Shown: one piece after another, positions 38,501 to 53,269 of the stretch
Layout of the letters: every line of letters starts with the position of its first letter
Numbering within the stretch: position 1 is the first letter of the stretch
NCBI GenBank assembly: GCA_023053545.1
Contig: JAKZAN010000076.1
Span: 91,105-155,104, forward strand
DNA: 64,000 nucleotides
Source: Lepidurus packardi
Taxonomy: Eukaryota > Arthropoda > Branchiopoda > Notostraca > Triopsidae
Reading direction: 5' to 3'
The notes under the pieces: generated by a model
What the model was told of the DNA's origin: nothing
What the model saw: the letters and a program-made list of their open reading frames with translations, nothing else
Database searches by the model: none
Program-made: the position numbers and the translations under genes

Positions 38501-41500
38501 GAATGAATTAATTACGGACTGAAATAATTCCGTACGGACTGAATTAATTCCTTACGGACTGAATTAATTCCTTACGGACTGAATTAATTCCTTACGGACT
38601 AAATGAATTCCTTACGGACTGAATTATTTCCTTACGGACTGAATTAATTCTTTAGGATTGATTGAATTCCGTTCTTACTGAATTAATTACTTACGGACTG
38701 AATTAATTCCTTACGGACTGAATTAATTCCTTACGGACTGAATTATTTCCTTACGGACTGAATTAATTCTTTAGGATTGATTGAATTCCTTTCTTACCGA
38801 ATTAATTCCTTACGGACTGAATTAATTCCTTACGGACTGAATTAATTCATTACCGACATAATTAAATCCTTACAGACTGAAATTATTCCTTATGGACTTA
38901 ACTAATTCCGTAAGGAATGAATTAATTAATTACGGACTGAAATAATTCCTTACGGACTGAATTAATTCCTTACGGACTGAATTAATTCCTTACGGACTGA
39001 ATTAATTCCTTACGGACTGAATTAATTCCTTACGGACTGAATTAATTCCTTACGGACTATATTAATTCCTTTCTTACTGAATTAATTCTTTACGGACTGA
39101 ATTAATTTCATACGGACTGAATTAATTCATTACGGACTTAATTAATCCAATACGTACTGAATTAATTCCTTACGGACTGAATTAATTCCTTACGGACTGA
39201 ATTAATTCCTTACGGACTGAACTAATACCTAACGGACTGAATTAATACCTTACGGACTGAATTAATTCCTTACGGACTGAATTAATACGTTACGGACTGA
39301 ATTAATTCCTTACGGACAGAATTAATTCTTTACGGACTGAATTAATTCCTTACGGACTTAATTAATTCCTTAAGTACTGAACTTATTCCTTACGGGCTGA
39401 ATTAATACCTTACGGACTGAATTAATTCCTTACGGACCGAATTAATACCTTACGGACTGAATTAGTTCCTCACGGACTGAATTAATTCTGTAGGATTGAT
39501 TGAATTCCTTTCTTACTGAATTAATTCCTTACGGACTGAATGAATTCCCTACGGACTGAATTAATTTCATACGGACTGAATTAATTCCTTACGGACCTAA
39601 TTAATCCATTACGGACTGAAATAATTCCTTACGTACTGAACTTATTCCTTACGGACTGAATTAATTCCTTACGGACTGAAATAATTCCTTACGGACTGAA
39701 TTATTACATTACGGACTGAATTATATCCTTACGGACAGGATTAATTCCTTACGGACTGAATTAATTCCTTACGGACTTACTTAATTCCTTACGGACTGAG
39801 TTAATTCCTTACGGACTGAATTAATTCCTTACGGACTGAATTAATTCCTTACGGACTGAATTAATTCCTTACGGACTGAATTAATTCCTTGCGGACTGAA
39901 TTAATTCCTTACGGACTGAATTAATTCATTGTGGACTTAATTAATTCCGTAAGGAATGAATGAATTAATTACGGACTGAAATAATTCCTTACGGACTGAA
40001 TTAATTCCTTACGGACTGAATTAATTCCTTACGGACTGAATTAATTCCTTACGGACTGAATTAATTCCTTACGGACTGAATTAATTCCTTAGGGACTGAA
40101 TTAATTCCTTACGGACTGAATTATTTCCTTACGGACTGAATTAATTCTTTAGGATTGATTGAATTCCTTTCTTACCGAATTAATTCCTTACGGACTGAAT
40201 TAATTCATTACCGACATAATTAAATCCTTACAGACTGAAATTATTCCTTATGGACTTAACTAATTCCGTAAGGAATGAATTAATTAATTACGGACTGAAA
40301 TAATTCCTTACGGACTGAATTAATTCCTTACGGACTGAATTAATTCCTTACGGACTGAATTAATTCCTTACGGACTGAATTAATTCCTTACGGACTGAAT
40401 TAATTCCTTACGGACTATATTAATTCCTTTCTTACTGAATTAATTCTTTACGGACTGAATTAATTTCATACGGACTGAATTAATTCATTACGGACTTAAT
40501 TAATCCAATACGTACTGAACTTATTCATTACGGACTGAATTAATTCCTTACGGACTGAATTAATTCCTTACGGACTGAACTAATACCTAACGGACTGAAT
40601 TAATACCTTACGGACTGAATTAATTCCTTACGGACTGAATTAATACGTTACGGACTGAATTAATTCCTTACGGACAGAATTAATTCTTTACGGACTGAGT
40701 TAATTCCTTACGGACTTAATTAATTCCTTACGGACTGAATTATTTCCTTACGGACTGAATTAATTCTTTAGGATTGATTGAATTCCTTTCTTACTGAATT
40801 AATTTCATACGGACTGAATTAACTCATTACGGACTTAATTAATCCATTACGGACTGAATTAATTCTTTATGATTGATTGAATTCCTTACTTGCTGAATTA
40901 ATTAGTTACGGACTGAATTAATTCCTTACGGATTGGATTAACTACTTAGGGACTGAATTAATTCCTTGGGAACTGAATTAATTCCTTACGGACTTAATTA
41001 ATTCCTTACGGACTGAATTAATTCTTTAGGATTGATTGAATTAATTTCTTACTGAATTAATTCCTTACGGAGTGAATTAATTCCTTACGGACTGAATTAA
41101 TTCCTTACGGACTGAATTAATTCCTTACGGACTTAATTAAATCCGTAAGGAATGAATGAATTAATTACGGACTGAAATAATTCCGTACGGACTGAATTAA
41201 TTCCTTACGGACTGAATTAATTCCTTACGGACTGAATTAATTCCTTACGGACTAAATGAATTCCTTACGGACTGAATTATTTCCTTACGGACTGAATTAA
41301 TTCTTTAGGATTGATTGAATTCCGTTCTTACTGAATTAATTACTTACGGACTGAATTAATTCCTTACGTCCTGAATTAATTCCTTACGGACTGAATTATT
41401 TCCTTACGGACTGAATTAATTCTTTAGGATTGATTGAATTCCTTTCTTACCGAATTAATTCCTTACGGACTGAATTAATTCCTTACGGACTGAATTAATT

Positions 41501-43650
41501 CATTACCGACATAATTAAATCCTTACAGACTGAAATTATTCCTTATGGACTTAACTAATTCCGTAAGGAATGAATTAATTAATTACGGACTGAAATAATT
41601 CCTTACGGACTGAATTAATTCCTTACGGACTGAATTAATTCCTTACGGACTGAATTAATTCCTTACGGACTGAATTAATTCCTTACGGACTGAATTAATT
41701 CCTTACGGACTATATTAATTCCTTTCTTACTGAATTAATTCTTTACGGACTGAATTAATTTCATACGGACTGAATTAATTCATTACGGACTTAATTAATC
41801 CAATACGTACTGAATTAATTCCTTACGGACTGAATTAATTCCTTACGGACTGAATTAATTCCTTACGGACTGAACTAATACCTAACGGACTGAATTAATA
41901 CCTTACGGACTGAATTAATTCCTTACGGACTGAATTAATACGTTACGGACTGAATTAATTCCTTACGGACAGAATTAATTCTTTACGGACTGAATTAATT
42001 CCTTACGGACTTAATTAATTCCTTAAGTACTGAACTTATTCCTTACGGGCTGAATTAATACCTTACGGACTGAATTAATTCCTTACGGACCGAATTAATA
42101 CCTTACGGACTGAATTAGTTCCTCACGGACTGAATTAATTCTGTAGGATTGATTGAATTCCTTTCTTACTGAATTAATTCCTTACGGACTGAATGAATTC
42201 CCTACGGACTGAATTAATTTCATACGGACTGAATTAATTCCTTACGGACCTAATTAATCCATTACGGACTGAAATAATTCCTTACGTACTGAACTTATTC
42301 CTTACGGACTGAATTAATTCCTTACGGACTGAAATAATTCCTTACGGACTGAATTATTACATTACGGACTGAATTATATCCTTACGGACAGGATTAATTC
42401 CTTACGGACTGAATTAATTCCTTACGGACTTACTTAATTCCTTACGGACTGAGTTAATTCCTTACGGACTGAATTAATTCCTTACGGACTGAATTAATTC
42501 CTTACGGACTGAATTAATTCCTTACGGACTGAATTAATTCCTTGCGGACTGAATTAATTCCTTACGGACTGAATTAATTCATTGTGGACTTAATTAATTC
42601 CGTAAGGAATGAATGAATTAATTACGGACTGAAATAATTCCTTACGGACTGAATTAATTCCTTACGGACTGAATTAATTCCTTACGGACTGAATTAATTC
42701 CTTACGGACTGAATTAATTCCTTACGGACTGAATTAATTCCTTACGGACTGAATTAATTCCTTACGGACTGAATTATTTCCTTACGGACTGAATTAATTC
42801 TTTAGGATTGATTGAATTCCTTTCTTACCGAATTAATTCCTTACGGACTGAATTAATTCATTACCGACATAATTAAATCCTTACAGACTGAAATTATTCC
42901 TTATGGACTTAACTAATTCCGTAAGGAATGAATTAATTAATTACGGACTGAAATAATTCCTTACGGACTGAACTAATTCCTTACGGACTGAATTAATTCC
43001 TTACGGACTGAATTAATTCCTTACGGACTGAATTAATTCCTTACGGACTGAATTAATTCCTTACGGACTATATTAATTCCTTTCTTACTGAATTAATTCT
43101 TTACGGACTGAATTAATTTCATACGGACTGAATTAATTCATTACGGACTTAATTAATCCAATACGTACTGAACTTATTCATTACGGACTGAATTAATTCC
43201 TTACGGACTGAATTAATTCCTTACGGACTGAACTAATACCTAACGGACTGAATTAATACCTTACGGACTGAATTAATTCCTTACGGACTGAATTAAAACG
43301 TTACGGACTGAATTAATTCCTTACGGACAGAATTAATTCTTTACGGACTGAGTTAATTCCTTACGGACTTAATTAATTCCTTACGGACTGAATTATTTCC
43401 TTACGGACTGAATTAATTCTTTAGGATTGATTGAATTCCTTTCTTACTGAATTAATTTCATACGGACTGAATTAACTCATTACGGACTTAATTAATCCAT
43501 TACGGACTGAATTAATTCTTTATGATTGATTGAATTCCTTACTTGCTGAATTAATTAGTTACGGACTGAATTAATTCCTTACGGATTGGATTAACTACTT
43601 AGGGACTGAATTAATTCCTTGGGAACTGAATTAATTCCTTACGGACTGAA
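35590..43650. repeat. HOR block, three copies (2,774 and 2,653 bp)
   Basis: GATTGAATTAATTTC lies at 35,607, 38,381 and 41,034, giving periods of 2,774 and 2,653 bp. The last two copies agree at other markers: CCGACAT at 38,853 and 41,506, and again at 40,211 and 42,864; CTTGGGAACTG at 40,965 and 43,618, all with offset 2,653. Each 2,653-bp unit is built from two related halves of 1,358 and 1,295 bp. The first copy differs from the others by 121 bp, about six units. Private point changes (GTCCTGAA near 41,369) are rare, so the last duplication is recent. Confidence 0.9.
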
Positions 43651-43999
43651 TTAATTCCGTATGGACTTAAGTGACTCATTACGGACTTAATTAATTCCTT
43701 ACGGACTGAATTAATTCCTTACGGACTGAATTAATTCCTTACGGACTGAATTAATTCCTTACGGACTGAATTAATTCCTTACGGACTGAATTAATTCCTT
43801 ACTGACTGAATTAATTCCTTACGGACTGAATTAATTCCTTACGGACTGAATTAATTCCTTACGGACTGAATTAATTCCTTACGGACTTAATTAATTCCTT
43901 ACGTACTTAATTAATTCTTCACGGTCTGAATTAATTCCGTACGGATTTTATTAATTACTTACGGACTGAATTAATTCTTTACGGACTGAATTAATACCT

Positions 44000-46900
44000 T
44001 AAGGACTGAATTAAATCCTTACGGACAGAAATAATTCCTTACGGACTGAATTAACTCCTTACTTAATTAATTAATTCCTTACGGACTGAATTAATTCCTT
44101 ACGGACTGAATTAATTCCTTACGGACTGAATTATTTCCTTACGGACTGAATAAATTCTTTTGGATTGATTGAATTCCTTTCTTACTGAATTAATTCCTTA
44201 CGGACTGAATTAATTCCTTACGGACTGAATTATTTCCTTACGGACTGAATAAATTCTTTTGGATTGATTGAATTCCTTTCTTACTGAATTAATTCCTTAC
44301 GGACTGAATTAATTCCTTACGGACTGAATTAATTCCTTACGGACTTAATTAATTCCGTAAGGAATGAATTAATTAATTACGGACTGAATTAATTCCTTAC
44401 GGACTGAATTAATTACTTACGGACTGAATTAATTCCTTAATTAATTCCTTACGGACTGAATTAATTTCATACGGACTGAATTAATTCCTTACGGACTGAA
44501 TTAATTCCTTACTGACTGAATTAATTCCTTACGGACTGAATTAATTCCTAACGGACTGAATTAATTCCTTACGGACTGAATTAATTCCTTACGGACTGAA
44601 TTAATTCCTTACGGACTTAATTAATTCCGTAAGAATGAATTAATTAATTACGGACTGAAATAATTCCTTACGGACTGAATTAATTACTTACGGACTGAAT
44701 TAATTCCTTAATTAATTCCTTACGGACTGAATTAATTTCATACGGACTGAATTAATTCCTTACGGACTGAATTAATTCCTTACTGACTGAATTAATTCCT
44801 TACGGACTGAATTAATTCCTTACGGACTGAATTAATTTCGTACGGATTTTATTTATTACTTACGGACTGAATTAATTCCTTACGGATTTAATTAATTCCT
44901 TACGGACTGAATTAATTCCTTACGGACTGAATTAATTCCTTACGGACTGAATTAATTCCTTACGGACTTAATTAATTCCTTACGTACTTAATTAATTCTT
45001 CACGGTCTGAATTAATTCCGTACGGATTTTATTAATTACTTACGGACTGAATTAATTCTTTACGGACTGAATTAAATCCTTACGGACAGAAATAATTCCT
45101 TACGGACTGAATTAACTCCTTACTTAATTAATTAATTCCTTACGGACTGAATTAATTCCTTACGGACTGAATTAATTCCTTACGGACTGAATTATTTCCT
45201 TACGGACTGAATTAATTCTTTAGGATTGATTGAATTCCTTTCTTACTGAATTAATTCCTTACGGACTGAAATAATTCCTTACGGACTGAATTAATTCCTT
45301 ACGGAGTGAATTAATTCCTTACGGACTGAATTAATTTCATACGGACTGAATTAATTCCTTACGGACTGAATTAATTCCTTACGGACTTAATTAATTCCGT
45401 AAGGAATGAATTAATTAATTACGGACTGAAATAATTCCTTACGGACTGAATTAATTACTTACGGACTGAATTAATTCCTTAATTAATTCCTTACGGACTG
45501 AATTAATTTCATACGGACTGAATTAATTCCTTACGGACTGAATTAATTCCTTACTGACTGAATTAATTCCTTACGGACTGAATTAATTCCTTACGGACTG
45601 AATTAATTCCTTATGGACTTAATTAATTCCTTACGTACTTAATTAATTCTTCACGGTCTGAATTAATTCCGTACGGATTTTATTAATTACTTACGGACTG
45701 AATTAATTCTTTACGGACTGAATTAATACCTCACGGACTGAAGTAAATCCTTACGGACAGAAATAATTCCTTACGGACTGAATTAACTCCTTACTTAATT
45801 AATTAATTCCTTACGGACTTAATTAATTCCTTACGGACTGAATTAATTCCTTACGGACTGAATTATTTCCTTACGGACTGAATTAATTCTTTAGGATTGA
45901 TTGAATTCCTTTCTTACTGAATTAATTCCTTACGGACTGAATTAATTCCTTATGGACTGAATTAATTCCTTACGGACTGAATTAATTCCTTACGGACTGA
46001 ATTAATTTCATACGGACTGAATTAATTCCTTACGGACTGAATTAATTCCTTACTGACTGAATTAATTCCTTACGGACTGAATTAATTCCTTACGGACTGA
46101 ATTAATTCCTTACGGACTGAATTAATTCCTTACGGACTGAATTAATTCCTTACGGACTTAATTAATTCCGTAAGGAATGAATTAATTAATTACGGACTGA
46201 AATAATTCCTTACGGACTGAATTAATTACTTACGGACTGAATTAATTCCTTAATTAATTCCTTACGGACTGAATTAATTTCATACGGACTGAATTAATTC
46301 CTTACGGACTGAATTAATTCCTTACTGACTGAATTAATTCCTTACGGACTGAATTAATTCCTTACGGACTGAATTAATTTCGTACGGATTTTATTTATTA
46401 CTTACGGACTGAATTAATTCCTTACGGATTTAATTAATTCCTTACGGACTTAATTAATTCCGTAAGGAATGAATTAATTAATTACGGACTGAAATAATTC
46501 CTTACGGACTGAATTAATTACTTACGGACTGAATTAATTCCTTAATTAATTCCTTAATTAATTCCTTACGGACTGAATGAATTTTATACGGACTGAATTA
46601 ATTCCTTACGGACTGAATTAATTCCTTACTGACTGAATTAATTCCTTACGGACTGAATTAATTCCTTACGGACTGAATTAATTTCGTACGGATTTTATTT
46701 ATTACTTACGGACTGAATTAATTCCTTACGGATTTAATTAATTCCTTACGGACTGAATTAATTCCTTACGGACTGAATTAATTCCTTACGGAATGAATTA
46801 ATTCCTTACGGACTTAATTAATTCCTTACGTACTTAATTAATTCTTCACGGTCTGAATTAATTCCGTACGGATTTTATTAATTACTTACGGACTGAATTA

Positions 46901-48400
46901 ATTCTTTACGGACTGAATTAATACCTTACGGACTGAATTAAATCCTTACGGACAGAAATAATTCCTTACGGACTGAATTAACTCCTTACTTAATTAATTA
47001 ATTCCTTACGGACTGAATTAATTCCTTACGGACTGAATTAATTCCTTACGGACTGAATTATTTCCTTACGGACTGAATTAATTCTTTAGGATTGATTGAA
47101 TTCCTTTCTTACTGAATTAATTCCTTACGGACTGAATTAATTCCTTACGGACTGAATTAATTCCTTACGGACTGAATTAATTTCATACGGACTGAATTAA
47201 TTCCTTACGGACTGAATTAATTCCTTACGGACTTAATTAATTACGTAAGGAATGAATTAATTAATTACGGACTGAAATAATTCCTTACGGACTGAATTAA
47301 TTACTTACGGACTGAATTAATTCCTTAATTAATTCCTTACGGACTGAATTAATTTCATACGGACTGAATTAATTCCTTACGGACTGAATTAATTCCTTAC
47401 TGACTGAATTAATTCCTTACGGACTGAATTAATTCCTTACGGACTGAATTAATTTCGTACGGATTTTATTTATTACTTACGGACTGAATTAATTCTTTAC
47501 GGATTTAATTAATTCCTTACGGACTGAATTAATTCCTTACGGACTGAATTAATTCCTTACGGACTGAATTAATTCCTTACGGACTTAATTAATTCCTTAC
47601 GTACTTAATTAATTCTTCACGGTCTGAATTAATTCCGTACGGATTTTATTAATTACTTACGGACTGAATTAATTCTTGATGGACTGAATTAATACCTTAC
47701 GGACTGAATTAAATCCTTACGGACAGAAATAATTCCTTACGGACTGAATTAACTCCTTACTTAATTAATTAATTCCTTACGGACTGAATTAATTCCTTAC
47801 GGACTGAATTAATTCCTTACGGACTGAATTATTTCCTTACGGACTGAATTAATTCTTTAGGATTGATTGAATTCCTTTCTTACTGAATTAATTCCTTACG
47901 GACTGAATTAATTCCTTACGGACTGAATTAATTCCTTACGGACTGAATTAATTCCTTACGGACTGAATTAATTTCATACGGACTGAATTAATTCCTTACG
48001 GACTGAATTAATTCCTTACTGACTGAATTATTTCCTTACGTACTGAATTAATTCCTTACGGACTGAATTAATTCCTTACGGACTGAAGAATTCCTTACGG
48101 ACTGAAATAATTCCTTACGGACTGAATTAATTACTTACGGACTGAATTAATTCCTTAATTAATTCCTTACGGACTGAATTAATTTCATACGGACTGAATT
48201 AATTCCTTACGGACTGAATTAATTCCTTACTGACTGAATTAATTCCTTACGGACTGAATTAATTCCTTACGGACTGAATTAATTTCGTACGGATTTTATT
48301 TATTACTTACGGACTGAATTAATTCCTTACGGATTTAATTAATTCCTTACGGACTGAATTAATTCCTTACGGACTGAATTAATTCTTTAGGATTGACTGA
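44000..48400. repeat. HOR block marked by CCTTACTTAATTAATTAATT
   Basis: The marker beginning ACTTAATTAATTAATT lies at 44,061, 45,122, 45,793, 46,988 and 47,759 (spacings 1,061, 671, 1,195 and 771 bp). Each copy is preceded by TTCTTCACGG, GGATTTTATTAATTACTT and GGACAGAAATAATTCC in that order, and most also hold ATTTCGTACGGATTTTATTT. Spacings vary because sub-blocks are gained or lost between copies. A clipped unit (GACTGAAGAATTCC near 48,081) marks a deletion. Confidence 0.8.
44349..44368. repeat. Representative inverted-core unit
   Basis: TTAATTCCGTAAGGAATGAA differs from the consensus at three positions (9, 12 and 16). The changes make its core, ATTCCGTAAGGAAT (44,352-44,365), a perfect inverted repeat of 5-bp arms, equal to the reverse complement of the variant core ATTCCTTACGGAAT found elsewhere in the array. 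This unit type recurs throughout the window, typically followed by the unit ending AATTACGGACTGAA and then by ATAATTCC. Confidence 0.8.
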
Positions 48401-49219
48401 ATTCCTTTCTTACCGAATTAATTCCTTACGGACTGAATTAATTCCTTACGGACTGAATTAATTCCTTACGGACTGAATTAATTCCTTACGGACTGAATTA
48501 ATACCTTACGGACTGAATTAAATCCTTACGGACTGAATTAATTCCTTACGGACTGAATTAATTCCTTTCGGACTGAAATAATTCCTTACTGACTGAATTA
48601 ATTCCTTACGGACTGAATTAATTCCTTACGGACTGAATTAATTCCTTACGGACTTAATTAATTCCTTACGGACTTAATTAATTCCTTACGTACTTAATTA
48701 ATTCCTTACGGTCTGAATTAATTCCGTACGGATTTTATTAACTACTTACGGACTGAATTAATTCCTTACGGACTGAATTAATTCCTTACGGACTGAATTA
48801 ATTCCTTACGGACTGAATTATTTCCTTACGGACTGAATTAATTCTTTAGGATTGATTGAATTCCTTTCTTACCGAATTAATTCCTTACGGACTGAATTAA
48901 TTCCTTACGGACTTAATTAATTCCGTAAGGAATGAATTAATTAATTACGGACTGAAATAATTCCTTACGGACTGAATTAATTCCTTACGGACTTCATTAA
49001 TTCCTTTCGGACTTAATTAATTAATTACGGACTTAATTAATTCTTTACGGACTTAATTAATTCTTTACGGACTGAATTAATTCCTTACGGACTGAATAAA
49101 TACCTTACGGACTGAATTAAATCCTTACGGACTGAATTAATTCCTTACGGACTGAATTAATTCTTTAGGATTGATTGAATTCCTTTCTTACTGAATTAAT
49201 TCCTTACGGACTGAATTAA

Positions 49220-52200
49220 TTCCTTACGGACTGAATTAATTCATTACGGACTGAATTAATTCCTTACGGACTGAATTAATTCCTTACGGACTGAATAAAT
49301 ACCTAACGGACTGAATTAATACCTTACGGACTGAATTAAATCCTTACGGACAGAATTAAATCCTTACGGACTGAATTAATTCCTTACGGACTGAATTAAT
49401 TCCTTACGGACTGAATTATTTCCTTACGGACTTAATTAATTCCTTACGGACTTAATTAATTCCTTACGGACTGAATTAATACCTTACGGACTGAATTAAA
49501 TCCTTACGGACTGAATTAATTCCTTACGGACTGAAATAATTCCTTACTGACTGAATTATTCCTTACGGACGGAATTAATTCCTTACGGACTGAATTAATT
49601 CCTTACGGACTTAATTAATTCCTTACGGAATTAATTAATTCCTTACGTACTTAATTAATTCCTTACGGTCTGAATAAATTCCGTACGTATTTTATTAACT
49701 ACTTACGGACTGAATTAATTCCTTACGGACTTAATTAATTCCTTACGGACTGAATTAATTCCTTACGGACTGAATTAATTCCTTACGGACTGAATTATTT
49801 CCTTACGGACTGAATTAATTCTTTAGGATTGATTGAATTCCTTTCTTACCGAATTAATTCCTTACGGACTGAATTAATTCCTTACGGACTTAATCAATTC
49901 CGTAAGGAATGAATTAATTAATTACGGACTGAAATAATTCCTTACTAACTTCATTAATTCCTTTCGGACTTAATTAATTCATTACGGACTTAATTAATTC
50001 CTTACGGACTTAATTAATTCACTACGGACTGAATTAATACCTTACGGACTGAATTAAATCCTTACGGACTGAATTAATTCCTTACGGACTTAATTAATTC
50101 CTTACGTACTTAATTAATTCTTCACGGTCTGAATTAATTCCGTACGGATTTTATTAATTACTTACGGACTGAATTAATTCTTTACGGACTGAATTAATAC
50201 CTTACGGACTGAATTAAATCCTTACGGACAGAAATAATTCCTTACGGACTGAATTAACTCCTTACTTAATTAATTAATTCCTTACGGACTGAATTAATTC
50301 CTTACGGACTGAATTAATTCCTTACGGACTGAATTATTTCCTTACGGACTGAATTAATTCTTTAGGATTGATTGAATTCCTTTCTTACCGAATTAATTCC
50401 TTACGGACTGAATTAATTCCTTACGGACTTAATCAATTCCGTAAGGAATGAATTAATTAATTACGGACTGAAATAATTCCTTACTAACTTCATTAATTCC
50501 TTTCGGACTTAATTAATTCATTACGGACTTAATTAATTCCTTACGGACTTAATTAATTCACTACGGACTGAATTAATACCTTACGGACTGAATTAAATCC
50601 TTACGGACTGAATTAATTCCTTACGGACTTAATTAATTCCTTACGTACTTAATTAATTCTTCACGGTCTGAATTAATTCCGTACGGATTTTATTAATTAC
50701 TTACGGACTGAATTAATTCTTTACGGACTGAATTAATACCTTACGGACTGAATTAAATCCTTACGGACAGAAATAATTCCTTACGGACTGAATTAACTCC
50801 TTACTTAATTAATTAATTCCTTACGGACTGAATTAATTCCTTACGGACTGAATTAATTCCTTACGGACTGAATTATTTCCTTACGGACTGAATTAATTCT
50901 TTAGGATTGATTGAATTCCTTTCTTACTGAATTAATTCCTTACGGACTGAATTAATTCCTTACGGACTGAATTAATTCCTTACGGACTGAATTAATTCCT
51001 TACGGACTGAATTAATTTCATACGGACTGAATTAATTCCTTACGGACTGAATTAATTCCTTACTGACTGAATTAATTCCTTACGTACTGAATTAATTCCT
51101 TACGGACTGAATTAATTCCTTACGGACTGAATTAATTCCTTACGGACTGAAATAATTCCTTACGGACTGAATTAATTACTTACGGACTGAATTAATTCCT
51201 TAATTAATTCCTTACGGACTGAATTAATTTCATACGGACTGAATTAATTCCTTACGGACTGAATTAATTCCTTACTGACTGAATTAATTCCTTACGGACT
51301 GAATTAATTCCTTACGGACTGAATTAATTTCGTACGGATTTTATTTATTACTTACGGACTGAATTAATTCCTTACGGATTTAATTAATTCCTTACGGACT
51401 GAATTAATTCCTTACGGACTGAATTAATTCTTTAGGATTGACTGAATTCCTTTCTTACCGAATTAATTCCTTACGGACTGAATTAATTCCTTACGGACTG
51501 AATTAATTCCTTACGGACTGAATTAATTCATTACGGACTGAATTAATTCCTTACGGACTGAATTAATTCCTTACGGACTGAATAAATACCTAACGGACTG
51601 AATTAATACCTTACGGACTGAATTAAATCCTTACGGACAGAATTAAATCCTTACGGACTGAATTAATTCCTTACGGACTGAATTAATTCCTTACGGACTG
51701 AATTATTTCCTTACGGACTTAATTAATTCCTTACGGACTTAATTAATTCCTTACGGACTGAATTAATACCTTACGGACTGAATTAAATCCTTACGGACTG
51801 AATTAATTCCTTACGGACTGAAATAATTCCTTACTGACTGAATTATTCCTTACGGACGGAATTAATTCCTTACGGACTGAATTAATTCCTTACGGACTTA
51901 ATTAATTCCTTACGGACTTAATTAATTCCTTACGTACTTAATTAATTCCTTACGGTCTGAATAAATTCCGTACGGATTTTATTAACTACTTACGGACTGA
52001 ATTAATTCCTTACGGACTTAATTAATTCCTTACGGACTGAATTAATTCCTTACGGACTGAATTAATTCCTTACGGACTGAATTATTTCCTTACGGACTGA
52101 ATTAATTCTTTAGGATTGATTGAATTCCTTTCTTACCGAATTAATTCCTTACGGACTGAATTAATTCCTTACGGACTTAATCAATTCCGTAAGGAATGAA

Positions 52201-53260
52201 TTAATTAATTACGGACTGAAATAATTCCTTACTAACTTCATTAATTCCTTTCGGACTTAATTAATTCATTACGGACTTAATTAATTCCTTACGGACTTAA
52301 TTAATTCACTACGGACTGAATTAATACCTTACGGACTGAATTAAATCCTTACGGACTGAATTAATTCCTTACGGACTTAATTAATTCCTTACGTACTTAA
52401 TTAATTCTTCACGGTCTGAATTAATTCCGTACGGATTTTATTAATTACTTACGGACTGAATTAATTCTTTACGGACTGAATTAATACCTTACGGACTGAA
52501 TTAAATCCTTACGGACAGAAATAATTCCTTACGGACTGAATTAACTCCTTACTTAATTAATTAATTCCTTACGGACTGAATTAATTCCTTACGGACTGAA
52601 TTAATTCCTTACGGACTGAATTATTTCCTTACGGACTGAATTAATTCTTTAGGATTGATTGAATTCCTTTCTTACCGAATTAATTCCTTACGGACTGAAT
52701 TAATTCCTTACGGACTTAATCAATTCCGTAAGGAATGAATTAATTAATTACGGACTGAAATAATTCCTTACTAACTTCATTAATTCCTTTCGGACTTAAT
52801 TAATTCATTACGTACTTAATTAATTCCTTACGGACTTAATTAATTCACTACGGACTGAATTAATACCTTACGGACTGAATTAAATCCTTACGGACTGAAT
52901 TAATTCCTTACGGACTTAATTAATTCCTTACGTACTTAATTAATTCTTCACGGTCTGAATTAATTCCGTACGGATTTTATTAATTACTTACGGACTGAAT
53001 TAATTCTTTACGGACTGAATTAATACCTTACGGACTGAATTAAATCCTTACGGACAGAAATAATTCCTTACGGACTGAATTAACTCCTTACTTAATTAAT
53101 TAATTCCTTACGGACTGAATTAATTCCTTACGGACTGAATTAATTCCTTACGGACTGTATTATTTCCTTACGGACTGAATTAATTCTTTAGGATTGATTG
53201 AATTCCTTTCTTACTGAATTAATTCCTTACGGACTGAATTAATTCCTTACGGACTTAATT
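49220..53260. repeat. 2,287-bp HOR with nested 539-bp tandem repeat
   Basis: About 49,220-50,970 recurs at about 51,510-53,260. Offsets agree at four markers: TTCATTACGG 49,240/51,527; AATAAATACC 49,294/51,581; TTACTAACTTC 49,942/52,229 and 50,481/52,768, all 2,287 bp. In each copy TTACTAACTTC occurs twice 539 bp apart (27 units minus one base), so a 539-bp segment had doubled before the larger block did. A further, rearranged copy of the 539-bp segment starts near 53,579 (811 bp on). Confidence 0.9.
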
Positions 53261-53269
53261 AACTCCGTA

